Source: Streptomyces sp. MBT53 (GTDB lineage: Bacteria > Actinomycetota > Actinomycetes > Streptomycetales > Streptomycetaceae). From it: a stretch of 33,831 nucleotides of DNA. This document shows positions 8,757 through 17,638 of this stretch, piece after piece; positions within the stretch are counted from its first letter, which is position 1; every line of letters starts with the position of its first letter. Below the pieces are notes generated by a model, which saw nothing but the letters and a program-made list of their open reading frames with translations, was not told the DNA's origin and made no database searches. Made by a program: the position numbers and the translations under genes. The DNA is taken from NCBI RefSeq assembly GCF_016654115.1, contig NZ_JAEQAZ010000034.1:1-33831 (forward strand). Reading direction: 5' to 3'.

Positions 8757-9803
8757 ATGTCCAACGCCCGTGCCACCCACCTCTCCCGCCGCGGCATCCT
8801 CGCCGCGGGCGGCGCCCTCGGCCTCGGCGCCGTGCTCGCGGCCTGCGGCGACGACGACGCGAAAAGCGGTGGCTCGGTCAAGGAGACGACGGCCGCGAAG
8901 TCCGGTCCCTGGAGTTTCAAGGACGACCGCGGCACCACGGTGAAGCTCGACAGGATCCCCGCGAACATCGTCGCGTTCGTCGGCGTCGGCGCCGCGCTCC
9001 ACGACTACGGCATCTCCGTCAAGGGCGTCTTCGGACCGACCGAACTGAAGAACGGCAAGCCCGACGTCCAGGCCGGCGACATGGACATCAGCAAGGTCAC
9101 GATCCTCGGCAACACCTGGGGCCAGTTCAACATCGAGAAGTACGCGACCCTCGCCCCCGACGTCCTCCTCACCACCACGTTCGACGCCGCCGGGACCCTC
9201 TGGTACGTCCCGGAGGAGTCCAAGGACAAGATCGCCAAGCTGGCGCCGAGCGCCGCCGTCTCCGTGTTCGACCGCCAGATCACCACGCCGCTCCAGCGCA
9301 TGTGGGAACTGGCCGAGTCGCTGGGCGCCGACATGACGGCCACGAAGGTCACCGACGCGAAGAAGCGTTTCGAGGAGGCCTCGGAGCGGCTGCGCAAGGC
9401 GGCCAAGGCGCGCCCCGAGATCAAGGTGCTGGCCGGTTCTGCGGCGGACACGGTGTTCTACGTCTCCGGGTCCAACCTCTCCGTCGACCTGGAGTACTAC
9501 AAGGCGCTCGGCGTGAACTTCGTCGAGCCGTCCGCGTCCGCGCTCAAGGCGAGCGGTGGCTGGTACGAGAACCTCAGCTGGGAGAACGCGGACAAGTACC
9601 CGGCCGACATCATCATGATGGACGACCGGTCCGCGACGATTCAGCCCGCGGACATCACCGAGGCCACCTGGAAGGCGCTGCCTGCGGTCAAGGCGGGGCA
9701 GGTCATCTCGCGGTCGCCGGAGCCGATTCTGTCGTACGACAAGTGTGTGCCGATGGTGGAGAGTCTCGCCAAGGCGATCGAGAGTGCGAAGAAGGTCAGT
9801 TGA
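8757..9803 (+). CDS. desE: Ferrioxamine-binding lipoprotein (siderophore ABC substrate-binding protein)
   Basis: This 348-residue protein is the extracellular receptor that captures ferric siderophore for an ABC importer. The N-terminus has a twin-arginine-like start (SRRGILAAGG) and a lipobox LAAC with the lipidated cysteine at residue 30. The mature part is a class III (FepB/FhuD-like) binding protein. It carries FKDDRGTTVKLDRIPANIVAF near the start and a helix-rich C-terminal lobe. The ATG at 8757 places the signal sequence correctly; the longer open frame upstream is not used. The iron box 48 bp upstream and the des biosynthetic genes downstream identify ferrioxamine as the likely ligand. 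No permease or ATPase genes are next to it. Confidence 0.9.
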   Translation: MSNARATHLSRRGILAAGGALGLGAVLAACGDDDAKSGGSVKETTAAKSGPWSFKDDRGTTVKLDRIPANIVAFVGVGAALHDYGISVKGVFGPTELKNGKPDVQAGDMDISKVTILGNTWGQFNIEKYATLAPDVLLTTTFDAAGTLWYVPEESKDKIAKLAPSAAVSVFDRQITTPLQRMWELAESLGADMTATKVTDAKKRFEEASERLRKAAKARPEIKVLAGSAADTVFYVSGSNLSVDLEYYKALGVNFVEPSASALKASGGWYENLSWENADKYPADIIMMDDRSATIQPADITEATWKALPAVKAGQVISRSPEPILSYDKCVPMVESLAKAIESAKKVS

Positions 9804-9831
9804 TTTAGGGGTGGTTGAGCTTTCGTGGGGA

Positions 9832-9900
9832 GCTGCGGGCCGGTGGGGGCTGGGCGCGCCCACGCGGCGGAGCCGCACATTAGATGCGGCCCCGCGCCCC
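9832..9900. repeat. Streptomyces-type interspersed intergenic repeat, copy 1
   Basis: This segment runs from CTGCGGGCCGGTGGGGG to CCCCGCGCCCCT. Both ends match, in reverse complement, the ends of the segment at 22446-22488. This copy carries an extra central part containing a small GCGGC/GCCGC hairpin. It fills the gap between desE and the next gene and may also end the desE transcript. Confidence 0.65.
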
Positions 9901-9932
9901 TTTAGGCCTCACGTTTCTTTTGAAGGAACCCC

Positions 9933-10754
9933 ATGACCGTCCCGTTCCGCTTCTTCTCTCTCCATGTCTCGCGGACGGAGCGGCTCGGGCCGTCTCTCGT
10001 TCGGGTGACCTTTGCCGGGGACGACCTGGCGTGGTTCTTCTCCGACGGGTGTGATCAGTCCCTGTCGTTGTTCCTGCCGCATCCGGGTCAGTCGGAGCCC
10101 GCCGTGCCCTACGAACTCGGGGACGGGTGGTGGCAGGCCTGGCGTGAACTCCCGGACGACGTACGGGCGGTGATGCGGTCGTACACGCTTCGCGCGCTGC
10201 GTCGCGATCCCGACGAGATCGACATCGACTTCGTGCTGCACGAACCCGCCGGGCCCGCCTCCCGGTGGGCGTCGCGCGCCTCCGCCGGGGACCGGGTCGT
10301 GCTGCTCGGGCCGGGCGTCGCGGACAACCGGGCGATCCGGTTCCGGCCGCCGGAGGACGCCGATCTCGTGGTGCTCTGGGGCGACGAGACCGCCGTGCCG
10401 GCCGTGTCCGCCATCGTCGAGGCGTTGCCCGCGGACACGCGGGCGCGGGTCTGGCTCGAGGTCCGACATGCCGGTGATGTGCAGGACTTGGTGACCGCGG
10501 CCGATGCCGAAGTCACCTGGCTGGTGCGCGACGACCAGGGCTCCGAGGGGTCCCCCATGGCCCTCGGCGCCCTGCGCGCGGCCCAACTCCCTCCCACCGA
10601 GCGGCCGTACGTGTGGATCGCGGGCGAGTCCGGTCAAGTGAAGGCGCTGCGGCGGCACTTCGTGGGTGAGCGCGGGGTCGACCGGCGGCGGGTGACCTTC
10701 GTGGGGTACTGGCGGCAGGGGCTCAGCGAGGAGCAGTTGCGCGAAGCCGGGTGA
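9933..10754 (+). CDS. Siderophore-interacting protein (flavin-dependent ferric-siderophore reductase)
   Basis: This 273-residue protein belongs to the ViuB/SIP family. These cytoplasmic flavoenzymes reduce ferric siderophores so that iron is released. The FAD-binding motif RSYTLR is at about residues 76-81. The NAD(P)H-binding C-terminal half contains WGDETAVPA, IAGESGQVKALRRH and the terminal GYWRQG typical of the family. The ATG at 9933 follows GAAGGAA. It sits between the ferrioxamine receptor gene and desA and is probably the partner reductase for ferrioxamine; some authors call this position desF. An 8-bp tandem repeat and an iron box separate it from desA, so it need not share the desA transcript. 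Confidence 0.88.
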   Translation: MTVPFRFFSLHVSRTERLGPSLVRVTFAGDDLAWFFSDGCDQSLSLFLPHPGQSEPAVPYELGDGWWQAWRELPDDVRAVMRSYTLRALRRDPDEIDIDFVLHEPAGPASRWASRASAGDRVVLLGPGVADNRAIRFRPPEDADLVVLWGDETAVPAVSAIVEALPADTRARVWLEVRHAGDVQDLVTAADAEVTWLVRDDQGSEGSPMALGALRAAQLPPTERPYVWIAGESGQVKALRRHFVGERGVDRRRVTFVGYWRQGLSEEQLREAG

Positions 10755-10755
10755 G

Positions 10756-10787
10756 GCACGAGTGCACGAGTGCACGAGTGCACGAGT
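10756..10787. repeat. Tandem 8-bp repeat (gcacgagt x4)
   Basis: Four perfect copies of gcacgagt begin one base after the stop of the siderophore-interacting protein gene and end about 40 bp before the desA iron box. Copy number may vary between strains. No coding role is seen. Confidence 0.9.
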
Positions 10788-10827
10788 GACACCGGTCACG
10801 GGAGGGGTGAGCCTCGAAAGATCTAAG

Positions 10828-10846
10828 TTAGGTTAGCCTTACCTAA
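10828..10846. promoter_or_regulatory. Iron box (DmdR1-type) upstream of desA
   Basis: TTAGGTTAGCCTTACCTAA is a 19-bp site with only one mismatched pair between its half-sites. It is a close match to the published Streptomyces iron-box consensus. It lies 32 bp before the desA ATG. It should repress desABCD when iron is plentiful. Confidence 0.93.
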
Positions 10847-10878
10847 GTCCAAGCCCGTCCCCACCGGAGGACCCCCAC

Positions 10879-12321
10879 ATGCGCTCGCACCTGCTCAATG
10901 ACACGACTGCGGAGCACTACCGCCGCTCCGTGACTCAAGGCGTGGAGCGGGTGGCGGCCAAACTCGCCACCACCGAACGGCCGTTCACCGGCGTCACGGT
11001 CGACGCCCTCTCCCCCCTCATCGACCGCATCGACCTCGACCGCCCGCTCCACGACACCGCCGCGGTGCTCGACGAGCTGGACGAGGTGTACCTGCGTGAC
11101 GCGATCTACTTCCACCACCCCCGCTACCTCGCCCACCTCAACTGCCCCGTCGTCATCCCCGCGGTGCTCGGCGAGGCGGTGCTCTCCGCCGTCAACTCCT
11201 CCCTGGACACCTGGGACCAGTCGGCCGGCGGCACCCTCATCGAGCGCAAGCTGATCGACTGGACCAACGAGCGCATCGGCCTCGGGCCGCACGCGGACGG
11301 GGTGTTCACCTCCGGCGGCAGCCAGTCCAACCTCCAGGCGCTGCTGCTGGCCCGTGAGGAGGCGAAGACCGACACGCTCGCCAAACTGCGGATCTTCGCC
11401 TCCGAGGTCAGCCACTTCAGCGTGAAGAAGTCGGCGAAACTGCTGGGACTCGGGCAGGATTCGGTTGTCTCGATACCCGTCGGCGCCGACAAGCGGATGC
11501 AAACGGTCGCGCTCGCCCGGGAGTTGGAGCGCTGCAAGAACGCCGGGCTCGTGCCCATGGCCGTCGTCGCCACCGCCGGCACCACCGACTTCGGCTCCAT
11601 CGACCCGCTGCCCGAAATCGCCGCGCTGTGCGAGCAGTTCGGGGTGTGGATGCACGTCGACGCGGCCTACGGCTGCGGGCTGCTCGCCTCGCTCAAGCAC
11701 CGGAGCCGGATCGACGGCATCGAGCGCGCCGACTCGGTCACCGTGGACTACCACAAGTCCTTCTTCCAGCCGGTGAGTTCGTCCGCCCTGCTGGTCCGTG
11801 ACGCCGACACCCTGCGCCACGCGACCTACCACGCGGACTACCTCAACCCGCGCCGCATGGTGCAGGAGCGCATCCCCAACCAGGTCGACAAGTCCCTGCA
11901 GACCACCCGCCGTTTCGACGCGCTCAAGCTGTGGATGACGCTGCGCGTGATGGGCGCCGACGGCATCGGCCAACTCTTCGACGAGGTCTGTGACTTGGCC
12001 GAGGAGGGGTGGAGGCTGCTCGCCGCCGACCCGCGCTTCGACGTCGTCGTGGAGCCCTCGCTCTCCACCCTCGTCTACCGCTATATCCCGGCCGCCGTCA
12101 CCGACCCGGCCGAGATCGACCGCGCCAACCTGTATGCCCGCAAGGCCCTGTTCGCCTCCGGTGACGCGGTGGTCGCGGGCACCAAGGTCGCGGGCCGCCA
12201 CTACCTGAAGTTCACCCTGCTCAACCCCGAGACGACGGCCGACGACATCGCCGCCGTCCTCGACCTGATCGCCGGCCATGCCGAGCAGTACCTGGGAGAG
12301 TCCCTTGACCGCGCTTCCTGA
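10879..12321 (+). CDS. desA: Lysine decarboxylase (PLP-dependent), desferrioxamine biosynthesis
   Basis: This 480-residue fold-type I PLP enzyme converts lysine to cadaverine, the first step of desferrioxamine synthesis. It belongs to the aromatic-amino-acid/glutamate decarboxylase group. VDAAYG contains the aspartate that pairs with the pyridine nitrogen. [13 protein letters not shown] holds the Schiff-base lysine. [18 protein letters not shown] carries the ring-stacking histidine. Length is normal for the family. The ATG at 10879 follows GGAGG. It leads a tight four-gene operon behind an iron box and overlaps the next gene by 17 bp. Substrate assignment rests on the des context. Confidence 0.94.
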   Translation: MRSHLLNDTTAEHYRRSVTQGVERVAAKLATTERPFTGVTVDALSPLIDRIDLDRPLHDTAAVLDELDEVYLRDAIYFHHPRYLAHLNCPVVIPAVLGEAVLSAVNSSLDTWDQSAGGTLIERKLIDWTNERIGLGPHADGVFTSGGSQSNLQALLLAREEAKTDTLAKLRIFASEVSHFSVKKSAKLLGLGQDSVVSIPVGADKRMQTVALARELERCKNAGLVPMAVVATAGTTDFGSIDPLPEIAALCEQFGVWMHVDAAYGCGLLASLKHRSRIDGIERADSVTVDYHKSFFQPVSSSALLVRDADTLRHATYHADYLNPRRMVQERIPNQVDKSLQTTRRFDALKLWMTLRVMGADGIGQLFDEVCDLAEEGWRLLAADPRFDVVVEPSLSTLVYRYIPAAVTDPAEIDRANLYARKALFASGDAVVAGTKVAGRHYLKFTLLNPETTADDIAAVLDLIAGHAEQYLGESLDRAS

Positions 12322-13582
12322 ACCCGCCACCAAGACCTACGACTTCGTGGGCATCGGGCTCGGACCCTTCAACCTCGGCCTCGCCTGCCTCACCGAGCCC
12401 ATCGCCGAACTCGACGGAATCTTCCTGGACTCGAAGCCCGACTTCGAGTGGCACGCCGGCATGTTCCTCGACGGCGCCCACCTCCAGACCCCGTTCATGT
12501 CCGACCTGGTCACCCTCGCCGACCCGACCTCGCCGTACTCCTTCCTCAACTACCTGAAGGAGAAGGGGCGTCTGTACCCCTTCTACATCCGCGAGAACTT
12601 CTATCCCCTGCGCGTCGAGTACGACGACTACTGCCGCTGGGCCGCCAACAGGCTCTCCAACGTGCGCTTCAGCACGACGGTGACGGAGGTGACGTACGAG
12701 GACGAGGTCTACGTCGTGCAGACCGAGGCCGGTGATGTCTTCCGCGCCCGGCACCTGGTCCTGGGCACCGGCACCCCGCCGTACCTCCCGGAGGCCGTGG
12801 CCGGTCTCGGCGGCGACTTCATCCACAACTCCCGCTATGTGCACCACAAGGCGGAGTTGCAGGCCAAGGAGTCGATCACGCTGGTCGGCAGCGGGCAGTC
12901 CGCCGCCGAGATCTACTACGACCTGCTCAGCGAAATCGACGTCCACGGCTACGAGTTGAACTGGGTCACGCGCTCGCCGCGCTTCTTCCCGCTGGAGTAC
13001 ACGAAACTCACGCTGGAGATGACCTCCCCGGAGTACATCGACTACTTCCACGCCCTGCCCGAGCACACCCGCTACCGCCTCACGGCTGAGCAGAAGGGCC
13101 TCTTCAAGGGCATCGACGGCGACCTCGTCAACGACATCTTCGACCTGCTGTACCAGAAGAAGGTCGGCGGGCCCGTCCCCACCCGGCTGCTCACCAACTC
13201 CTCCCTGAACGACGCCACTTACCGCGACGGCGTCTACGAACTCGCCCTGCGCCAGGAGGAACAGGAGAAGGACTACACCCTGCGCTCACAGGGCCTGATC
13301 CTCGCCACCGGCTACAAGTACGCCGAGCCGGAGTTCCTCAAGCCCGTGCACGAGCGGCTGCGTTACGACGCGCGGGGCAACTTCGACATCGCGCGCAACT
13401 ACTCGATCGACACCACGGGCCGGGGCGTCTTCCTCCAGAACGCCGGCGTCCACGCGCACAGCATCACGTCCCCGGACCTGGGCATGGGCGCGTACCGCAA
13501 CTCGTACATCATCCGTGAGCTGCTCGGCACCGAGTACTACCCGGTCGAACAGACCATCGCGTTCCAGGAGTTCGCCGTATGA
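12305..13582 (+). CDS. desB: Cadaverine N-monooxygenase, desferrioxamine biosynthesis
   Basis: This flavin N-hydroxylating monooxygenase of the IucD/lysine N6-hydroxylase family makes N-hydroxycadaverine. The FAD-binding motif [12 protein letters not shown] lies at the N-terminus. The NADPH-binding motif [16 protein letters not shown] is in the middle. The LILATGYKY motif is near the C-terminus. The start is not obvious. An ATG at 12278 would add nine residues, but the TTG at 12305 is preceded by GGGAGAG at good spacing and gives the conserved N-terminus [16 protein letters not shown] prefer TTG, giving 425 residues. It overlaps desA by 17 bp and desC by 4 bp (ATGA). Confidence 0.92.
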   Translation: MTALPEPATKTYDFVGIGLGPFNLGLACLTEPIAELDGIFLDSKPDFEWHAGMFLDGAHLQTPFMSDLVTLADPTSPYSFLNYLKEKGRLYPFYIRENFYPLRVEYDDYCRWAANRLSNVRFSTTVTEVTYEDEVYVVQTEAGDVFRARHLVLGTGTPPYLPEAVAGLGGDFIHNSRYVHHKAELQAKESITLVGSGQSAAEIYYDLLSEIDVHGYELNWVTRSPRFFPLEYTKLTLEMTSPEYIDYFHALPEHTRYRLTAEQKGLFKGIDGDLVNDIFDLLYQKKVGGPVPTRLLTNSSLNDATYRDGVYELALRQEEQEKDYTLRSQGLILATGYKYAEPEFLKPVHERLRYDARGNFDIARNYSIDTTGRGVFLQNAGVHAHSITSPDLGMGAYRNSYIIRELLGTEYYPVEQTIAFQEFAV

Positions 13583-14109
13583 CCTTCGCCTTCCGCCCCC
13601 TCGACCCGCTGCGGGACGCCGAGTTGCTGCACCGGTGGGTCACCCATCCCAAGGCCGCGTACTGGATGATGCAGGACGCGAGACTGGAGGACGTCGAGCG
13701 CGCCTACATGGAGATCGCGGCCGACGAGCACCAGCAGGCGCTGCTCGGGCTCCAGGACGGGGTGCCCGTCTTCCTGATGGAGTACTACGACCCGCGGTAC
13801 CGCGAACTGGTCGGCCTGTACGAGCCGTTGCCCGGAGATGTCGGGATGCACTTCCTGACACCGGCCACCGAGACTCCCGTCCACGGCTTCACCCGGGCGG
13901 TGATCACCGCTGTGATGGCCCGCCTCTTCGAGGATCCGGCCGTCGAGCGGGTCGTCGTGGAACCGGACGTGTCCAACACCGCCGTGCACGCCCTGAACGA
14001 GGCGGTCGGGTTCGTGCCCGAGCGTGAGATCCAGAAGCCGGAGAAAATGGCCTTGTTGAGCTTCTGCACCCGGGAACAGTTCCTGCACGCGACGGCGGTG
14101 ACCGCATGA
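13579..14109 (+). CDS. desC: N-hydroxycadaverine acyltransferase, desferrioxamine biosynthesis
   Basis: This 176-residue GNAT-fold acyltransferase of the IucB-like siderophore group transfers a succinyl or acetyl group to N-hydroxycadaverine. The segment [18 protein letters not shown] near the start, and [24 protein letters not shown] in the C-terminal third, are typical of siderophore acyltransferases. The latter contains the CoA-side NxxxxxxxE/GF pattern. The ATG at 13579 overlaps the desB stop (ATGA) and has AGGAG upstream inside desB. It ends with another ATGA overlap with desD, so all four biosynthetic proteins are probably translationally coupled. Confidence 0.93.
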   Translation: MTFAFRPLDPLRDAELLHRWVTHPKAAYWMMQDARLEDVERAYMEIAADEHQQALLGLQDGVPVFLMEYYDPRYRELVGLYEPLPGDVGMHFLTPATETPVHGFTRAVITAVMARLFEDPAVERVVVEPDVSNTAVHALNEAVGFVPEREIQKPEKMALLSFCTREQFLHATAVTA

Positions 14110-15878
14110 GTCTCGCCGACGCCGTCGCCCATCTCTCCCCCGAGCGCTGGGAGAAGGCCAACCGCCAGCTGATCCGCAAGGCCCTCGCCGAGTTCGCGCA
14201 CGAGCGGCTCGTCACGCCGGAGGCCACTGCCGACGGCCGCTTCGAGGTCCGCAGCGACGACGGTCTGACCCGGTACGGGTTCAGTGCCGTCCGGCGCACC
14301 CTCGACCACTGGCAGGTGGACGCCGACTCCATCACGCGGCAGCGTGACGGCGCCGAACTCCCCCTCGCCGCGCTGGAGTTCTTCATCGAGCTGCAGAAGT
14401 CGCTGGGGCTGAGCGAGGCGATCCTGCCGGTCTACCTGGAGGAGATCTCCTCCACCCTCTCCGGCACCTGCTACAAGCTCACCAAGCCGCAGCTCCCGGT
14501 CGCCGAGTTGGTGCGGAGCGACTTCCAGGCCATCGAGACGGGGATGACCGAGGGCCACCCCTGCTTCGTCGCCAACAACGGGCGGCTCGGCTTCGGTGTC
14601 CACGAGTACCTCTCGTACGCCCCCGAGACCGCGAGCCCGGTCCGGCTGGTCTGGCTGGCCGCGCACCGTTCACGGGCGGCGTTCACGGCGGGTGTGGGCA
14701 TCGAGTACGAGTCCTTCCTGCGGGACGAGCTGGGAAGTGTGACACTGAACCGTTTCCGCGACACACTTTCCGAGATGGGTGTCGACCCCGACGACTACCT
14801 CCTCATCCCCGTCCACCCCTGGCAGTGGTGGAACAAGCTCACCGTCACCTTCGCCGCCGAGGTCGCCCGCGGCCACCTCGTCTGCCTCGGCGAGGGCGAC
14901 GACGAGTACCTCGCCCAGCAGTCCATCCGGACGTTCTTCAACAGGTCCGACCCCGAGAAGCACTACGTGAAGACGGCCCTGTCCGTCATCAACATGGGCT
15001 TCATGCGCGGACTTTCGGCCGCCTACATGGAGGCGACCCCGGCGATCAACGACTGGCTCGCCCAACTCATCGCCAACGACCCGGTGTTGAAGTCCACCGG
15101 CCTGTCGATCATCCGCGAGCGGGCCGCCGTCGGCTACCGGCACCTGGAGTACGAGGCGGCGACCGACCGCTACTCGCCGTACCGCAAAATGCTCGCCGCC
15201 CTGTGGCGCGAGAGCCCGGTCTCCTCGCTCCGGGACGGCGAGTCCCTGGCGACGATGGCCTCGCTGGTCCACCTCGACCACGAGGGCGCGTCCTTCGCCG
15301 GCGCGCTGATCGAGCACTCGGGACTGACCCCGGTGGAGTGGCTGCGGCGCTATCTGCGGGCGTACTTCACCCCGCTGCTGCACAGCTTCTACGCCTACGA
15401 CCTGGTCTTCATGCCGCACGGCGAGAACGTGATCCTCGTCCTCAAGGACGGTGTGGTCCAGCGCGCGATCTACAAGGACATCGCCGAGGAGATCGCCGTC
15501 ATGGACCCGGACGCGGTGCTGCCGCCGACGGTGGAGCGGCTGCGGGTCGAGGTCCCCGAGGACAAGAAGCTCCTGTCGATCTTCACCGACGTCTTCGACT
15601 GCTTCTTCCGCTTCCTCGCCTCCAACCTGGCCGCCGAGGGCGTCCTTGAGGAGGACGACTTCTGGCGTACGGTCGCGGAGGTCACCCGCGAGTACCAGGA
15701 CTCGGCACCCGAACTCGCCGACAAGTTCCGGCAGTACGACATGTTCGCCCCGGAGTTCTCGCTGTCCTGCCTCAACCGGCTCCAGCTGCGCAACAACGAG
15801 CAGATGGTGGACCTGGCGGACCCCTCCGGCGCGCTCCAGCTCGTCGGCACCCTGAAGAACCCCATCGCCGGGTTCTGA
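14106..15878 (+). CDS. desD: Desferrioxamine synthetase (NRPS-independent siderophore synthetase, IucA/IucC family)
   Basis: This 590-residue ATP-dependent synthetase joins and cyclises N-succinyl-N-hydroxycadaverine units to trihydroxamate desferrioxamines (E, and B with an acetylated unit). Family landmarks include LSGTCYKLTKPQ and TEGHPCFVANNGRLGFG (nucleotide-binding region). HPWQWWNKL, QSIRTFFNRSDPEKHYVKTALS and the C-terminal FhuF-like part with HSFYAYDLVFMPHGENVILVLKDG are also visible. Length is normal. It is the last gene of the operon, with a 4-bp overlap with desC. It is followed 14 bp later by a very strong hairpin terminator. Confidence 0.95.
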   Translation: MSLADAVAHLSPERWEKANRQLIRKALAEFAHERLVTPEATADGRFEVRSDDGLTRYGFSAVRRTLDHWQVDADSITRQRDGAELPLAALEFFIELQKSLGLSEAILPVYLEEISSTLSGTCYKLTKPQLPVAELVRSDFQAIETGMTEGHPCFVANNGRLGFGVHEYLSYAPETASPVRLVWLAAHRSRAAFTAGVGIEYESFLRDELGSVTLNRFRDTLSEMGVDPDDYLLIPVHPWQWWNKLTVTFAAEVARGHLVCLGEGDDEYLAQQSIRTFFNRSDPEKHYVKTALSVINMGFMRGLSAAYMEATPAINDWLAQLIANDPVLKSTGLSIIRERAAVGYRHLEYEAATDRYSPYRKMLAALWRESPVSSLRDGESLATMASLVHLDHEGASFAGALIEHSGLTPVEWLRRYLRAYFTPLLHSFYAYDLVFMPHGENVILVLKDGVVQRAIYKDIAEEIAVMDPDAVLPPTVERLRVEVPEDKKLLSIFTDVFDCFFRFLASNLAAEGVLEEDDFWRTVAEVTREYQDSAPELADKFRQYDMFAPEFSLSCLNRLQLRNNEQMVDLADPSGALQLVGTLKNPIAGF

Positions 15879-15892
15879 CCGCACAAGCAGGC

Positions 15893-15925
15893 GGGCACCC
15901 CGGGGTACGGTCCCCCGGGGTGCCC
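15893..15925. terminator. Strong hairpin terminator after desD
   Basis: Two perfect 13-bp arms (GGGCACCCCGGGG and its complement) enclose a 7-nt loop. The hairpin lies between the convergent desD and hexosaminidase genes and can serve both. There is no long T-run, as is usual in Streptomyces. Confidence 0.88.
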
Positions 15926-15945
15926 GTCCTCATGCCAGGAAACAA

Positions 15946-17547
15946 CTACCGTGCGGGCCAAGGCACTTGGGGCGACCGGTAGTAGTCGATCCCGAGCGCG
16001 TCCCAGCGCGGGGCCTGTGCCGCGAGCCGGACCTTGTAGGTGTCCCAGTCGTGCGTCGACGCCGGCGACCAGCCCAGCTCGGCCACGCCCGGCAGCCGGG
16101 GGAAGGCCATGTACTGGATATGGGCGTCGGTCACGATGGTCTCCGTCCACAGCGGTGCCTCGACGCCCCGGATCGCCGAACTCGGCGCCCCGGGAAGGTA
16201 GTTGCCCGGATCCCAGTCGTAGGACCGTTTGACCTCGACCAGGCCCGCCCAGTCCTGGCCGAGCGGGGTGTCCTCGGTGTACTTCATGTCGAGGTAGACC
16301 CGGTCGGCGGGCGAGAGGATCAGTCCGGTGCCGTTCTTCGCGGCTTCGGCGACCTGGGCCTTCTCGGCGGCGTCGGTGTCGTCGAGACCCCAGTACTGGG
16401 CGAGGGCGCCCTTCACGGGGTGGGCGCCGGTGATCTGGTGCCAGGCGATCACCGTCTTGCCGTACTTGGTGACGATCGGCTGCACCCGGTCCATGAACTT
16501 GACGTAGTCCTCGTGGCTGGTGGACTGCGCCTCGTCGCCGCCGATGTGGAGATAGCGGCCCGGGGTGAGCGCGGCCAGTTCACGGATCACGTCGTCCACG
16601 AAGCTGTAGGTGACGTCCTTGCCGACGCACAGCGAGCTGAAGCCGACGTCCGTGCCCGTGTACAGCGGGGGTGCCACGCCGTTGCAGTTCAGGTCTGCGT
16701 AGGAGGCGAGGGCCGCGTTGGTGTGGCCCGGCATGTCGATCTCCGGGACGACCTCCAAATATCGCGAGGCGGCGTACCGGACGATCTCCTTGTAGTCGGC
16801 CTTCGTGTAGTAGCCGCCCGCGCCGCCGCCGACCTCGGTCGAGCCGCCGTAAGTGGCCAGCCGGGGCCAGGAGTTGACGGCGATGCGCCAGCCCTGGTCG
16901 TCGCTGAGGTGCAGATGCAGTTCGTTGATCTTGTAGAGCGCCAACTCGTCGATGTAGCGCTTGACTTGGGCGACCGTGAAGAAGTGCCGGGAGACGTCGA
17001 GCATCGCGCCGCGGTAGGCGTAGCGCGGGGAGTCCTCGATGGTGCCGCCCGCGATCCCCCAGGGTCCGCGCTGCACGGAGTTCTTCTCGACGGCGGCGGG
17101 GAGGAGTTGGCGCAGGGTCTGGACGCCGTGGAAGAGCCCGGCGGGCCTGCTCGCGGTGATGGTGACACCGGAGGTCCCGCTGACGAGCCGGTAGCCCTCG
17201 GCGCCGAACGTGCCCTTGGCGAGGCGGAGTTGGATACCGCCCTTGCCTCGCGAGGTGACCGGCAGCCGGTAGCCGGTGGACGGGCGCAGGATGCCCGCGA
17301 GGTACTCGCCGATCCGGCGCGACTCGCGTGACTCGCCGACGCGGATACGGGTGGTGCTCGTGATCCGGTACGGCTGTCCGCCGGGGGTGACGGACGCGGG
17401 CGCCGGGACCACCCGGCCCAGCGGGGTGACGGCGGCGGGCGGTGCGGAGGGTGCGGCGCCGACGACGGACACGCTCGCGGCGGCGACGAGCAGCAGCGAA
17501 CCGAGGAGGCGGGTCGTTCTGTGGCGCTGTCTCACAAGGTGTCTCAC
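15946..17547 (-). CDS. Secreted beta-N-acetylhexosaminidase (GH20)
   Basis: This 533-residue precursor releases terminal N-acetylglucosamine from chito-oligosaccharides or peptidoglycan fragments outside the cell. The N-terminus is a signal peptide (RHRTTRLLGSLLLVAAASVSVVGA). A GH20b-type N-terminal domain follows, then the catalytic barrel. The barrel contains DVSRHFFTVAQVKRYID, LHLHLSDDQGWRI, EIDMPGHTNAAL and HIGGDEAQS. In the last motif D338 and E339 are the substrate-assisted catalytic pair. GVEAPLWTETI lies near the end. The frame is open up to 17859, but the GTG at 17547 has GGAAGG 8 nt upstream and places the signal peptide correctly. A GTG four codons later is an alternative. A DasR-like site lies 45 bp upstream. 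Confidence 0.9.
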   Translation of the reverse strand: MRHLVRQRHRTTRLLGSLLLVAAASVSVVGAAPSAPPAAVTPLGRVVPAPASVTPGGQPYRITSTTRIRVGESRESRRIGEYLAGILRPSTGYRLPVTSRGKGGIQLRLAKGTFGAEGYRLVSGTSGVTITASRPAGLFHGVQTLRQLLPAAVEKNSVQRGPWGIAGGTIEDSPRYAYRGAMLDVSRHFFTVAQVKRYIDELALYKINELHLHLSDDQGWRIAVNSWPRLATYGGSTEVGGGAGGYYTKADYKEIVRYAASRYLEVVPEIDMPGHTNAALASYADLNCNGVAPPLYTGTDVGFSSLCVGKDVTYSFVDDVIRELAALTPGRYLHIGGDEAQSTSHEDYVKFMDRVQPIVTKYGKTVIAWHQITGAHPVKGALAQYWGLDDTDAAEKAQVAEAAKNGTGLILSPADRVYLDMKYTEDTPLGQDWAGLVEVKRSYDWDPGNYLPGAPSSAIRGVEAPLWTETIVTDAHIQYMAFPRLPGVAELGWSPASTHDWDTYKVRLAAQAPRWDALGIDYYRSPQVPWPAR

Positions 17548-17563
17548 AAGCGGTGCCTTCCTT

Positions 17564-17590
17564 GAAGCCGGAAGCCGGAAGCCGAAGCCG
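17564..17590. repeat. Tandem 7-bp repeat (gaagccg, 3.9 copies)
   Basis: Three exact gaagccg copies are followed by aagccg. They lie in the 5' leader of the hexosaminidase gene, just upstream of its ribosome-binding site. On that gene's strand the unit reads CGGCTTC, similar to units at 238-268. Confidence 0.85.
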
Positions 17591-17591
17591 G

Positions 17592-17607
17592 ACAGGTACA
17601 GACCATT
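17592..17607. promoter_or_regulatory. Candidate DasR-type (dre) operator
   Basis: Read on the minus strand the site is AATGGTCTGTACCTGT. It agrees with the dre-type consensus ACTGGTCTAGACCAGT at 12 of 16 positions. It lies between the hexosaminidase and DUF4429 genes. GlcNAc-responsive DasR control of chitin/GlcNAc genes is established in Streptomyces; binding at this site is inferred. Confidence 0.45.
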
Positions 17608-17638
17608 CTGTCGCCAAGGCGATGGAACAATCCCTCCT

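Noticed and set aside
10756..10787. Repeat array considered as a CRISPR remnant
   Set aside because: Units are 8 bp, directly adjacent and without spacers; no cas genes are present.
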